A stretch of 37,093 nt of DNA from an uncultured Burkholderiales bacterium (GTDB taxonomy: Bacteria; Pseudomonadota; Gammaproteobacteria; Burkholderiales; Burkholderiaceae_E). The translations under genes were made by a program, and so were the position numbers. The stretch covers positions 1 through 37,093 of the forward strand of contig CADEEH010000040.1 of NCBI GenBank assembly GCA_902826305.1. The letters run 5' to 3'. Below, in pieces: positions 22,580 through 31,470 of this stretch. Within the stretch, counting starts at the first letter, position 1. The number at the start of each line of letters is the position of its first letter. The notes under the pieces were generated by a model. It had not been told where the DNA came from. It saw only the letters and a program-made list of their open reading frames with translations, and searched no databases.

Positions 22580-23992
22580 GTGTTGCGGGCATCCGGCTGG
22601 GCCGGACTGCTGGCCCTGGCGGCCTGTGCGACGCGACCGGTCGTCGGGCCGGTCGACCTGTCGCCGCCGCAGCGCTGGCAGGCCGCGCTGCCACACGGCG
22701 GCGATCCGGCACGACTCGCCGACTGGTGGCGGCGGCTCGACGATCCGCTGCTGGTCGGCCTGATCGACGAGGCGCAGCTCACCAGTCCCGGCCTGCAGGC
22801 GGCGCTCGCGCGCATCGACCAGTCGCGTGCGCTGGCGCGGGCCGCCGGCGCCGCGTTGTCACCCACCGCCAACCTGAACTCCAGCGTGGTCCGCACCGCG
22901 GCCGGTGTGCCGCCGATCGCCGCCGCACTGACCAGTGCGAAGGCCGCTGTCGATGCCGCCTGGGAGATCGACCTGTTCGGCAAACGACGCGCCGAACGTT
23001 CGGCCGCCGTCGAACGGGTCGGTGCCCGGGAAGCCGAGTGGCACGAGGCCCGCGTCAGCCTGGCCGCCGAGGTCGCCTCGACCTACGTCGCGTTGCGCAC
23101 CTGCGAGGCGCTGGTCGCGCTGCAGGCGGCCGACGAACAGTCGCTGCGCCAGACGGTGTCGCTGACCCAGCGCAAGGTCGATGCCGGCCTGGCGGCGCCC
23201 GCCGATGCGGCGCTGCTGCGGGCGAGCCTGGCCAACAGCGCCAGCCTGCTGACCGGGCAACGCGGCGAATGTGACGTGCTGGTGAAATCGCTGGTCGCCC
23301 TGTCGGGCAGTGACGAGGCCGCGCTGCGCGAGCGGCTGCGACCCGGCACCGGCCGGCTGCCGCCGAGTGCGCCGCTGGCGATCGACGTGCTGCCGGCGAA
23401 GACACTGGCGCAGCGCCCCGACCTGGCCGCACTCGAACGGGAACTCGCGGCCACCGCCGCCGAGGTCGACGCCGCCCATGCGGACCGGTATCCGCAGTTG
23501 ACACTCACCGGTTCGATCGGCCTGGCCGCGCTGCGTTTCGGCGGCAACACGTTCGATGGGACGAGCTGGTCGTTCGGTCCGGCGCTGTCGCTGCCGCTGT
23601 TCGACGCGGGCCGGCGCGATGCGCGCGTCGACGCAACCGTCGCCCGGTTCGACGAACTCGCCGCGCAGTACCGGCAACGCGCGCGCGGCGCGGTGCGCGA
23701 GGTCGAGGAAGCGCTGGTGCGGGCCAATGCCTCACGCCAGCGGCAGGGTGACGCACAGGCCGCGGTGGTCGACTTCGAGGCTTTCCTCGCCGCCGCGCAG
23801 AGCCGCTGGCAGGTCGGCGCCGGCAACCTGATCGAGCTGGAGGAAGCCCGGCGCCAGGCGCTCAATGCGAACGCGGCGCTGGTGCAACTGCAGCGCGACA
23901 GCCTCGCGCAGTCGATCCAGCTCTACAAGGCCGCGGGCGGCGGCTGGTCGGCGGATGCAACGGCGCCGGCCGCCCCGGCTTCGAAACGATGA
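22580..23992 (+). CDS. Outer-membrane factor of an RND efflux system (NodT family lipoprotein)
   Basis: A 470-residue outer-membrane channel of the TolC/NodT family that lets tripartite pumps expel substrates to the outside. The start is the GTG at 22580, which puts a short signal peptide (LLALAAC) before lipidated Cys16. Two OEP repeats are visible: ADWWRRLDDPLLVGLIDEA early, then DAAWEIDLFGKRR (about 135-147), AQRPDLAALERELAA and SIGLAALRFGG later, with coiled-coil-rich stretches between. It is the first of three overlapping genes: its stop shares ATGA with the adaptor gene. An upstream in-frame CTG overlapping the zinc-finger stop is a less likely start. Confidence 0.93.
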   Translation: MLRASGWAGLLALAACATRPVVGPVDLSPPQRWQAALPHGGDPARLADWWRRLDDPLLVGLIDEAQLTSPGLQAALARIDQSRALARAAGAALSPTANLNSSVVRTAAGVPPIAAALTSAKAAVDAAWEIDLFGKRRAERSAAVERVGAREAEWHEARVSLAAEVASTYVALRTCEALVALQAADEQSLRQTVSLTQRKVDAGLAAPADAALLRASLANSASLLTGQRGECDVLVKSLVALSGSDEAALRERLRPGTGRLPPSAPLAIDVLPAKTLAQRPDLAALERELAATAAEVDAAHADRYPQLTLTGSIGLAALRFGGNTFDGTSWSFGPALSLPLFDAGRRDARVDATVARFDELAAQYRQRARGAVREVEEALVRANASRQRQGDAQAAVVDFEAFLAAAQSRWQVGAGNLIELEEARRQALNANAALVQLQRDSLAQSIQLYKAAGGGWSADATAPAAPASKR

Positions 23993-25230
23993 TTGCGTTG
24001 AGGATCCCGTTGACCGATCGAACCGTCCGGCCATCGACCCGTGTGATCGACACCGGCGCCGCACTGGCGCTTGTCCTGCTGCTCGCCGCGTGCACGCCGC
24101 AGTCGTCACCGACCGCGCCGGCGACAACCGCGGGCACCCCCGCGGCCGCGGGAAACCCGAACGGCCCGGCGTCCGGCAGCACGTCCGGCAGCACAACGGC
24201 CACGGCAACCCCGTCCGGCTCATCGACGACACGTCCGGCGCTGACCGTCACCGTCTCGACCGTCCGGCGCGAATCCTGGCCGCGCAAGCTCGATGCCAAC
24301 GGCAGTGTCGCCGCCTGGCAGGAGGCGAGTGTCGGGGCCGAGGTCGGCGGGCTGCGCCTGACCGACGTGCTGGTCAACGTCGGTGACCGGGTCCGCCGCG
24401 GCCAGCCGCTCGCCCGGCTCGCCCAGGCGACGGTCGAGGCGGAGGTCGCGCAGCAGCGCGCGGCACTCGCCGAGGCCGAGGCTGCGTTCGCCGAGGCCAA
24501 GGCCAACGCCGCCCGCGCCCGGCAGCTCGAACGCACCGGCGCGATCAGCACGCAGCAGATCGCGCAGGCGGTCACTGCCGAGCAGACCGCGCGCGCCCGC
24601 GTGGACGCGTCGCGGGCGCGGATGCGCGCGGAACAGGTGCGGCTGTCGCAGACCCGCGTGCTCGCCCCCGACGACGGCGTGATCTCGCAGCGGACCGCAA
24701 CCGTCGGTGCGGTCACGCAGCCGGGGCAGGAACTGTTCCGCCTGATCCGCCAGGGCCGGCTCGAGTGGCGCGCCGAAGTCACCGCCGATGAACTCGCGAC
24801 GATCCGGGCCGGGCAGCCGGTGACGGTGCTCGCTGCCGGCGGCACGACGGTCGAAGGCAAGGTGCGGATGATCGCACCCACCGTCGATGCGGCCACGCGC
24901 CAGGCACTGGTCTACGTCGACCTCGCCGCCGCCGACGGCCTACGCGCGGGCATGTTCGCCCGTGGCGAATTCACGCTCGGCAGCGCCGATGCCACCACCG
25001 TGCCGGCCGCCGCGGTGATGCGGCGCGAGGGGTTCGACATCGTCTACCTGCTCGACGGTGACCGGGCACGAGCGGTCAAGGTCGAGACCGGCCGGCGCCA
25101 CGAGGACCGGGTCGAGATCGTCCGCGGACTCGAGGCGGACGCCAAGGTGATCGACAGCGGCGTGCCGTTCCTCGCCGACGGCGACCGTGTCCGCGTCGGC
25201 ACACCGACCGAAGCGGCGGCGACGCGATGA
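23989..25230 (+). CDS. RND efflux periplasmic adaptor (membrane fusion protein)
   Basis: A 413-residue lipoprotein adaptor that links the inner-membrane pump to the outer-membrane factor. Lipobox LLAAC puts the lipidated cysteine at 35, followed by a Ser/Thr/Pro-rich linker (about 37-82). The lipoyl halves (VGAEVGGLRLTDVLVNVGDRVRRGQ, and VLAPDDGVISQRTATVGAVTQPGQ) bracket an alpha-helical hairpin rich in Ala/Glu (about 142-210). Beta-barrel and membrane-proximal domains follow to the end. It overlaps the genes on both sides by ATGA, so the three proteins should be co-translated. Confidence 0.94.
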   Translation: MIALRIPLTDRTVRPSTRVIDTGAALALVLLLAACTPQSSPTAPATTAGTPAAAGNPNGPASGSTSGSTTATATPSGSSTTRPALTVTVSTVRRESWPRKLDANGSVAAWQEASVGAEVGGLRLTDVLVNVGDRVRRGQPLARLAQATVEAEVAQQRAALAEAEAAFAEAKANAARARQLERTGAISTQQIAQAVTAEQTARARVDASRARMRAEQVRLSQTRVLAPDDGVISQRTATVGAVTQPGQELFRLIRQGRLEWRAEVTADELATIRAGQPVTVLAAGGTTVEGKVRMIAPTVDAATRQALVYVDLAAADGLRAGMFARGEFTLGSADATTVPAAAVMRREGFDIVYLLDGDRARAVKVETGRRHEDRVEIVRGLEADAKVIDSGVPFLADGDRVRVGTPTEAAATR

Positions 25231-28200
25231 ACACCGCACCCCAGGGTGTGCCGCCGGGTGCGCCGATGAACCTGTCGACCTGGTCGATCCGCAATCCGAT
25301 CCCGACGCTGCTGCTGTTCCTGATGCTGACCGGCCTGGGCCTGATGTCGTTCCGGGCGATGAAGATCCAGAACTTCCCGGACATCGAACTGCCGACGATC
25401 TCGGTCACCGCACAACTGCCGGGCGCCGCGCCGGCGCAGCTCGAGAGCGACGTCGCCCGCAAGATCGAGAACTCGGTGGCGACGCTGACCGGCGTCAAGC
25501 ACATCTACACCCGGATCCAGGACGGTGTCGTCAACGTCAACATCGAGTTCCGCCTGGAGAAGGGCCTGCAGGAGGCCGCCGACGACGTGCGCGACGCGGT
25601 CGCGCGGGTGCGCTCGGACCTGCCGAACGACCTGCGCGACCCGGTCGTCACCAAGTTCGATCTCTCGGGCATGCCGATCCTGACCTATGCAATCGCCTCG
25701 AGCCGGCTCGACGAGGAGGCCCTGTCCTGGTTCGTCGACAACGAGGTCGCGCGCGCGATGCTCGCGGTGCCCGGCGTCGGTCGTGTCGCCCGCGTCGGCG
25801 GGGTCACGCGCGAGATCCGCGTCGAGATCGATCCGGCGCGACTGGCCGCGCTGAACGCGACGGTCAGCGAGATCTCGCGCCAGGTGCGCCGGGTGCAGCA
25901 GGACGCCTCGGGCGGACGCGCCGATGTCGGCGGACAGGAACAGTCGGTGCGCACGATCGGCACGGTCGCCGGTGCGCCGGAACTCGCGCGCATGCAGATC
26001 ACACTGGCCGACGGCCGCCGCATCCGGCTCGACCAGGTGGCCAGGGTCGAGGACACGTTCGCCGAGCGGCGCGCGGCCGCGCTGCTCGACGGCCAGCCGG
26101 TGGTCGGCTTCGAGATCACGCGCAGCAAGGGCGCCGGTGAACTCGACGTCGCCGCGGGGGTGCGCGCGAAGCTCGAGCAGTTGAAGGCCACCCACCCCGG
26201 GCTGCAGATCACCGAGTCGTTCAACTTCGTCGACGAGGTGCACGAAGGTTACGTCGGTTCGATGGCGTTGCTGCTCGAGGGTGCGGTACTGGCGGTGATC
26301 GTTGTCATGCTGTTCCTGCGCGACTGGCGGGCGACCGTGGTGTCGGCGGCCGCGTTGCCGCTGTCGGTGATCCCGACCTTCGTCGGCATGCACTACCTCG
26401 GCTTCTCGATCAACGTGGTCACGCTGCTGTCGCTGGCGCTGGTCGTGGGGGTGCTGGTTGACGACGCGATCGTCGAGATCGAGAACATCGACCGCCACCT
26501 CGGCATGGGCAAGACACCGGTCGAGGCGGCGATGGAGGCGGTCGAGGAGATCGGCCTCGCGGTGGTCGCCACCACGTTCACGCTGGTGGCGGTGTTCCTG
26601 CCGACCGCGTTCATGGCCGGCGTGCCGGGCAAGTTCTTCAAGCAGTTCGGCTGGACCGCGGCGCTGGCGGTGCTGGCCTCGCTGGTGGTGGCGCGCCTGC
26701 TCACGCCGATGATGGCCGCCTACATGCTGCGGCCACGCCGGCAGGCGCGGGTCGACGGCCGCCTGATGCGTGCCTACCTGCGGCTGGCCGGCTGGTGCAT
26801 CCGCCATCGCTTCGTGACCGCGCTGCTGGCGATCGCGTTTTTTGTCGGTTCGCTGATGCTGGTGCCGCTGCTGCCCACCGGCTTCATCCCACCCGACGAC
26901 CTCGCCAAGACACAGGCGTCGATCGAACTGGCGCCGGGATCGACGTTCGCGCAGACCCGCGCGAGTGCCGAACGTGCGCGGGCCCTGGTCTCGAAGATCG
27001 CCGACGTGCGCCGGGTCTACGTCGCGATCGGCGGTGGCTCGACCGGCGGCGATCCGTTCGCGGTCGGTGGTGCGCCGGAGGCCCGCAAGGCGACGCTGCT
27101 GGTCAACCTGTCGCCGCGCGGCGAGCGCTCGCGCAGCAAACAGGCGATCGAGAGCGAGATCCGAACGACGCTGGCGGAGCTGCCGGGCGCACGCGTCACG
27201 GTCGGCTTCGGCGGCGCCGGCGAGAAGCTGATGCTCGCCCTGACCAGCGACGACGGCCCGCTGCTGCTGAAGACCGCGCGCGAGGTCGAACGCGAGCTGC
27301 GCACGCTGCCCGGCATCGGCAACGTCACCTCGAGCGCCAGCCTGTCCCGCCCGGAGATCGTCGTGCGGCCCGACAGCGCACGTGCGGCCGATCTCGGCGT
27401 CACCGCGGCGGCGATCGCCGAGACGCTGCGCATCGCCACCGCCGGCGACTTCGACCAGGAACTGGCCAAGCTGAACCTGGCGCAGCGACAGGTGCCGATC
27501 GTCGCCCGCCTGCCGGCGGCCGCGCGCCAGGACCTGTCGCTGATCGAACGGCTCGCGGTGCCCGGCAAGGCCGGCAACGTGATGCTCGGTTCGGTCGCCT
27601 CGCTGACGCTGGACAGCGGGCCGGCGTTGATCGACCGCTACGACCGCAGCCGCAACGTGCTGATCGAGATCGAGCTGAACGGCCGCGAGCTCGGCGAGGT
27701 GCTGGCCAAGGCCGATGCGCTCCCGCTGCTGAACAACCTGCCACCGGGCGTGCGGCGCGTGGAGATGGGTGATGTCGAAGGGATGCGCGATCTGTTCGAC
27801 AGTTTCGGGCTGGCGATGCTGATCGGCATCTCGTGCATCTACGCGGTACTGGTGCTGCTGTTCCACGACTTCCTGCAGCCGGTGACGATCCTGGCCGCGC
27901 TGCCGTTGTCGCTCGGCGGCGCGTTCGGCGCGCTGCTGGTGGCGAACAAGGCGTTGTCGATGCCGTCGCTGATCGGGCTGATCATGCTGATGGGCATCGC
28001 CACCAAGAACTCGATCCTGCTCGTCGAATACGCGATCGTTGCCCGCCGCGACCTCGGCATGAACCGCGCCGATGCGCTGCTCGACGCCTGTCACAAACGC
28101 GCGCGGCCGATCGTGATGACAACACTGGCGATGGGCGCCGGCATGGTGCCGATCGCGCTCGGGCTCGGCGTGGACCCCAGCTTCCGTTCGCCGATGGCGG

Positions 28201-28382
28201 TGTCGGTGATCGGCGGGCTGGTCACTTCGACATTGCTGTCGCTGCTGGTGATCCCGGTCGTGTTCACCTACGTCGACGACATCCAGGGTTTCTTCCGGCG
28301 CCTGCTGCGCCGGCCGGCCGCGACGACCGGCGCTACCACCGGCGCCGGCGCGACACCGCTGGCGCCGTCGCGGCCCGAATGA
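25227..28382 (+). CDS. RND efflux permease (HAE1-like)
   Basis: A 1051-residue inner-membrane proton antiporter with two six-helix repeats and two large periplasmic loops, the size of AcrB-type pumps. Proton-relay residues are present: Asp412-Asp413 in VDDAIVEIEN (helix 4) and Lys927 in GIATKNSILLVEYA (helix 10). The N-terminus (SIRNPIPTLLLFLMLTGLGLMSF) is the first helix. Met14 (MNLSTWSIRNP) is an alternative start. Aspartates and the general pattern fit drug/organic export and not heavy-metal (CusA) export, but the substrate is unknown. No dedicated regulator lies beside it. Confidence 0.95.
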   Translation: MNTAPQGVPPGAPMNLSTWSIRNPIPTLLLFLMLTGLGLMSFRAMKIQNFPDIELPTISVTAQLPGAAPAQLESDVARKIENSVATLTGVKHIYTRIQDGVVNVNIEFRLEKGLQEAADDVRDAVARVRSDLPNDLRDPVVTKFDLSGMPILTYAIASSRLDEEALSWFVDNEVARAMLAVPGVGRVARVGGVTREIRVEIDPARLAALNATVSEISRQVRRVQQDASGGRADVGGQEQSVRTIGTVAGAPELARMQITLADGRRIRLDQVARVEDTFAERRAAALLDGQPVVGFEITRSKGAGELDVAAGVRAKLEQLKATHPGLQITESFNFVDEVHEGYVGSMALLLEGAVLAVIVVMLFLRDWRATVVSAAALPLSVIPTFVGMHYLGFSINVVTLLSLALVVGVLVDDAIVEIENIDRHLGMGKTPVEAAMEAVEEIGLAVVATTFTLVAVFLPTAFMAGVPGKFFKQFGWTAALAVLASLVVARLLTPMMAAYMLRPRRQARVDGRLMRAYLRLAGWCIRHRFVTALLAIAFFVGSLMLVPLLPTGFIPPDDLAKTQASIELAPGSTFAQTRASAERARALVSKIADVRRVYVAIGGGSTGGDPFAVGGAPEARKATLLVNLSPRGERSRSKQAIESEIRTTLAELPGARVTVGFGGAGEKLMLALTSDDGPLLLKTAREVERELRTLPGIGNVTSSASLSRPEIVVRPDSARAADLGVTAAAIAETLRIATAGDFDQELAKLNLAQRQVPIVARLPAAARQDLSLIERLAVPGKAGNVMLGSVASLTLDSGPALIDRYDRSRNVLIEIELNGRELGEVLAKADALPLLNNLPPGVRRVEMGDVEGMRDLFDSFGLAMLIGISCIYAVLVLLFHDFLQPVTILAALPLSLGGAFGALLVANKALSMPSLIGLIMLMGIATKNSILLVEYAIVARRDLGMNRADALLDACHKRARPIVMTTLAMGAGMVPIALGLGVDPSFRSPMAVSVIGGLVTSTLLSLLVIPVVFTYVDDIQGFFRRLLRRPAATTGATTGAGATPLAPSRPE

Positions 28383-28425
28383 GCCGACCACCGACGACGT
28401 CGAATCGAGACGAAGGCAGACACCG

Positions 28426-29472
28426 ATGACCGACAATCCTTCGATGCGGGCCGCGTTCCTCACCGGCCACGGCGGCAACGACGTGGTCGGCATCGGGTCG
28501 CGGCCCAGGCCGCGACGCGGACCCGGCGAGGTGCTGGTGCGAATGTCCGCCGCCACGTTGAACCGGGTCGACCTGTACATGCGCGACAGCGGCGAAGGCA
28601 TCACCCACACGCTGCCGCAGATCATCGGGGTCGACGGGGCCGGTGTCATCGAGGAAGTCGGCGACGACGAGACGCTGCTGGCTCCCGGCCAGCGGGTCAC
28701 CCTGTATCCGGGCATCACCTGCGGGCGCTGCGAGTTCTGCCGGCGCGGCGACGCGGTGCTGTGCACCTCGTACCGGATCCTCGGGGAACACCGCGACGGC
28801 ACGTTCGCCGAGTGGGTCTCGGTGCCGGCCGCCAATGTGTTCCCGATCCCCGATTCGCTCGACTTCGCCGAGGCCGCCGCACTGGGCGTCAACCACCTGA
28901 CCGCATGGCGGATGGTGTTCACGAAGGCGCGGCTCAGGCCCTGGGAGACGGTGCTGATCTTCGGCATCGGCAGCGGCGTGTCGCTGGCCGCGCTGCAGAT
29001 CGCCCGGCTCGTCGGTGCGACGACGATCGTCACCTCGCGGGATCCGGACAAACTCGAGCGGGCGCGTGCACTCGGCGCCGACTACGTGATCGCCGAGCCG
29101 CCGCGTGTGATCGCCAAACGGGTGCAGGCGATCACCGGCGGACGTGGGGTCGACGTCGTGATCGACAACGTCGGCGCCGCCGTCTGGGATGCCGCGATGC
29201 GTTCGCTGGTCCGCGGCGGCCGGCTGGTCACCTGCGGGGCAACCAGTGGCGACCAGCCGGGCGCCGACCTGCGTCGGCTGTTCATTCGGCAGCTGCAGGT
29301 GATCGGCTCGACGCTGGGAGACCCGGACGAGTTCCGTGCACTGCTCGCGGTGGCCGCCGGCGGCCGCATCCGGCCGGTCATCGACTCGCGTTATCCGCTC
29401 GCCGACGTGCACGCGGCATTCGACCGGCTCGAGTCCGGCCACCAGTTCGGCAAGGTCGTCGTGGAGATCTGA
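28426..29472 (+). CDS. Zinc-containing MDR-family oxidoreductase (alcohol dehydrogenase/quinone reductase-like)
   Basis: A 348-residue NAD(P)H-dependent oxidoreductase of the medium-chain dehydrogenase family. The structural-zinc lobe is intact: four Cys in TCGRCEFCRRGDAVLC (about 98-113). The usual catalytic-zinc ligands are missing: the first Cys position reads NRVDLY, and the GHE box reads GVDGAG. It may therefore act by hydride transfer without catalytic zinc, as quinone reductases do. The Rossmann motif is FGIGSGVSLAALQIA. Start 28426 has a GAAGG-like site upstream. It follows the RND permease by 43 bp and runs straight into a methyltransferase gene. The substrate is unknown. Confidence 0.92.
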   Translation: MTDNPSMRAAFLTGHGGNDVVGIGSRPRPRRGPGEVLVRMSAATLNRVDLYMRDSGEGITHTLPQIIGVDGAGVIEEVGDDETLLAPGQRVTLYPGITCGRCEFCRRGDAVLCTSYRILGEHRDGTFAEWVSVPAANVFPIPDSLDFAEAAALGVNHLTAWRMVFTKARLRPWETVLIFGIGSGVSLAALQIARLVGATTIVTSRDPDKLERARALGADYVIAEPPRVIAKRVQAITGGRGVDVVIDNVGAAVWDAAMRSLVRGGRLVTCGATSGDQPGADLRRLFIRQLQVIGSTLGDPDEFRALLAVAAGGRIRPVIDSRYPLADVHAAFDRLESGHQFGKVVVEI

Positions 29473-29473
29473 C

Positions 29474-30181
29474 GTGGACGAACACACCCGAGGGGCCGCG
29501 CCGGTCATCGATGACGAACTCGATCTGCTCGCCGGCCTCGTGCCGCTCGCGGGCCGCGAGATCGTCGAAATCGGCTGTGGCGCCGCGGCGATCGCACGTG
29601 AACTGCTGAGGCGACATCCGGACAGCCGCCTCACCGGGCTGGAGGTCGACCGCCGGCAACACGCGAAGAACCTCGCCGCCCCGCAGGACCGGCTGACCTT
29701 CGTCGAAGCCGGCGCGCAATCGATCCCATTTTCTGACCGCTCGTTCGACCTGGCGATGATGCTCAAGTCGCTGCATCACGTGCCCGTCGCCCTGATGGAC
29801 CAGGCACTGGACGAGACCGCACGGGTGCTGCGACCGGGCGGGCACCTGTATGTGTCCGAACCGGTGTACGCCGGCCCGTTCAACGACGTGATCCGGCTGT
29901 TCAACGACGAAGGTGTCGTCCGTGCGGCCGCGCAGGCCGCACTCGACCGCGCTCTGACGGGGCCGGTGTGGGAGCAGGTCGCCGACCATCGCTTCGAGAC
30001 GACGGTGACATTCGCGGATTTCGACGACTTCGAACGCCGGATGATGCGCCCGACGTTCGCCGACCACCGGATCGACGAGGCCCGGCTGGCCGAGGTCCGT
30101 CGCGCGCTGGCGCCGCACCTCGGTCCCGACGGGGCTCGTTTCACGCGCCCGATGCATGTCCGGCTGCTGCGACGACGTTGA
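29474..30181 (+). CDS. Class I SAM-dependent methyltransferase
   Basis: A 235-residue methyltransferase of the UbiE/Methyltransf_11 type. Motif I (SAM-binding) is VEIGCGAAAIAREL (about 31-44), followed by TGLEVD, a DLAMMLKSLHHV loop (motif II region) and RVLRPGGHLYVSEP (motif III, about 118-131). The C-terminal 90 residues are variable and probably set the acceptor, which I cannot name. The start is a GTG at 29474 with GGAG at 29463-29466 seven bases upstream, just after the MDR stop at 29470-29472, so the two are likely translationally coupled. Confidence 0.9.
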   Translation: MDEHTRGAAPVIDDELDLLAGLVPLAGREIVEIGCGAAAIARELLRRHPDSRLTGLEVDRRQHAKNLAAPQDRLTFVEAGAQSIPFSDRSFDLAMMLKSLHHVPVALMDQALDETARVLRPGGHLYVSEPVYAGPFNDVIRLFNDEGVVRAAAQAALDRALTGPVWEQVADHRFETTVTFADFDDFERRMMRPTFADHRIDEARLAEVRRALAPHLGPDGARFTRPMHVRLLRRR

Positions 30182-30289
30182 CGCGGCGCGGTCGACAGGC
30201 CGCCGCGGCACCATCGAAAACCGACCGGCCAGGCGTGTTTCCCGACCTGCATCGCGCTCACCCGTCCTCTAGAGACAAGCGCGAGAACC

Positions 30290-30307
30290 CGAGCGTAGTA
30301 TCGCTCG
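30290..30307. promoter_or_regulatory. Inverted repeat upstream of gntR-type gene (candidate operator A)
   Basis: CGAGCG (30290-30295), TAGTAT, CGCTCG (30302-30307): perfect 6-bp arms around an AT core, 92 bp upstream of the regulator's ATG. A second repeat with the same GTAGTAT core follows the gene (31203-31224). Autoregulation by the encoded protein is an inference. Confidence 0.4.
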
Positions 30308-30399
30308 CGTCATCAAGCTCTCGTGTGCTGATGCTCCTCCCGAGGTGGGGCCCGCGCGAAGGTCGCCGGGCCTCGCCGAGCTCATGTGATGCCGGAAGC

Positions 30400-31182
30400 A
30401 TGTCGAATTCGAAGCCAAGGTCGATGACCCGGAAAGGGCAGACCACCGCCGCCACCGCACCTCGCGCCCGACGTGCCGCGGCGACGTCACCGCCGTCTCC
30501 TCCTTCCGCTTCGCGCAGGCCGCGCCGCTCTCCCGCGCTGACACCTGCCCTCGCCGACCAGGCCCGGTCGCGGCTCGAGGAGATGATCGTCAAGCTCGAG
30601 CTGCCGCCCGGCAGCGTCTGGTCCGAACAGCAACTGAGCGAGATGATCGGCATCGGCCGCACGCCGGTGCGCGAGGCACTGCAACGGCTGCAGGCGCAGT
30701 TCCTGGTCAAGGTGCTGCCCCGGCTCGGCGCGCAGATCACCGAGATCAATGTCAGCGAGCAGATGCTGCTGCTCGAGGTTCGCCGCGTGCTCGAGCGGCT
30801 GATCGCCGAGAACGCCGCGCGCCGGGCCACGCGCGAGGAAAAGGATCATCTGCTGAAGATGGCCGACAAGCTGGAAGCGATGGCGCAGGGTGGGGATGCA
30901 CTGCCGGTGCTGCGCTACGACGCCGAGGTCAAGCGTCACGTCGCCGCTTGTGCACGCAACGCCTACGCGTCACGCGCGATCGAGGCCGCCCATGCGATAT
31001 CGCGGCGCTTCTATTTCCTGCATCATCGCGAGCGGCAGGACCTGCCGCTGGCGACCCGGCTGCATACCGACGTGATCCGTGCGATCGCGCGCGGGCAGCC
31101 GGCCGAGGCCGCCGCCAGCGCCGACCGGCTGATGGACTACGTCGAGGAAATGACGCGGGCGACCATCGGCCACCGCGGCTGA
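30400..31182 (+). CDS. GntR-family transcriptional regulator (FadR/FCD type)
   Basis: A 260-residue DNA-binding regulator. After a basic, Ala/Pro/Ser-rich N-terminal tail (about 1-50), a winged helix-turn-helix spans about 53-122; its recognition segment is WSEQQLSEMIGIGRTPVREALQRLQ, a strong GntR signature. The C-terminal all-helical FCD domain (about 130-255) shows the acidic/His pattern used for metal and carboxylate ligands: D (RYDAEVKRHVAAC) and late His (LHTDVIRAI). The ATG at 30400 with GGAAG upstream is the best start; an in-frame ATG at 30424 is possible, and the long N-terminal tail is unusual. It precedes a flavoprotein and is expected to control itself and that gene. Confidence 0.88.
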   Translation: MSNSKPRSMTRKGQTTAATAPRARRAAATSPPSPPSASRRPRRSPALTPALADQARSRLEEMIVKLELPPGSVWSEQQLSEMIGIGRTPVREALQRLQAQFLVKVLPRLGAQITEINVSEQMLLLEVRRVLERLIAENAARRATREEKDHLLKMADKLEAMAQGGDALPVLRYDAEVKRHVAACARNAYASRAIEAAHAISRRFYFLHHRERQDLPLATRLHTDVIRAIARGQPAEAAASADRLMDYVEEMTRATIGHRG

Positions 31183-31202
31183 AACGTTCACGGGCGGCCC
31201 CG

Positions 31203-31224
31203 GGCGATGTAGTATGTCATCGCC
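31203..31224. promoter_or_regulatory. Inverted repeat between gntR-type gene and flavoprotein (candidate operator B)
   Basis: GGCGATG (31203-31209), TAGTATGT, CATCGCC (31218-31224): perfect 7-bp arms. It shares the GTAGTAT core with the site before the regulator gene and lies 247 bp upstream of the flavoprotein ATG. Confidence 0.45.
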
Positions 31225-31290
31225 ATATCACATGCATCGCCGACGATCCCGCCGGCGACATTCTGAATCCGGTCGATGCCCGAACTCCGC

Positions 31291-31315
31291 GGCAGCCCCC
31301 TGCGTGCTGCCTTTT
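31291..31315 (+). terminator. Weak intrinsic terminator in the 31183-31470 gap
   Basis: GGCAGC (31291-31296), nine-base loop, GCTGCC (31306-31311), TTTT (31312-31315). It is oriented to end the gntR-type transcript. If transcription of the flavoprotein starts at the upstream inverted repeat, it would instead sit in that gene's leader. The T-run is short. Confidence 0.45.
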
Positions 31316-31355
31316 CGCCCCGCGCGGGCCGACGCACAGGACAGGCGCCTTGCTC

Positions 31356-31373
31356 CTGCCATGAAAATGGTAG
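31356..31373 (+). other. Hairpin with a GAAA tetraloop upstream of the flavoprotein gene
   Basis: CTGCCAT (31356-31362), GAAA, ATGGTAG (31367-31373): seven pairs, one of them G-U in RNA, closed by a GNRA-type loop. It lies about 98 bp before the flavoprotein ATG in the largest intergenic gap of the window. The remainder of the gap shows nothing I can support. Confidence 0.35.
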
Positions 31374-31470
31374 CGCCCGCGCGACGAATTGGGGTATGCC
31401 CGTTCGCGCTGGCCGAGTTGGCCCGCCCGTCGCGTGGTGCGATCGATCGTGATCTCCCGGATCGGCTGAG

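Noticed and set aside
25044-29051. Very long minus-strand open frame (over 1300 codons) opposite the RND operon
   Set aside because: It is antisense to three clear genes, has Arg/His/Asp/Gln-rich low-complexity translation and no recognisable domain. This is a typical GC-rich shadow frame.
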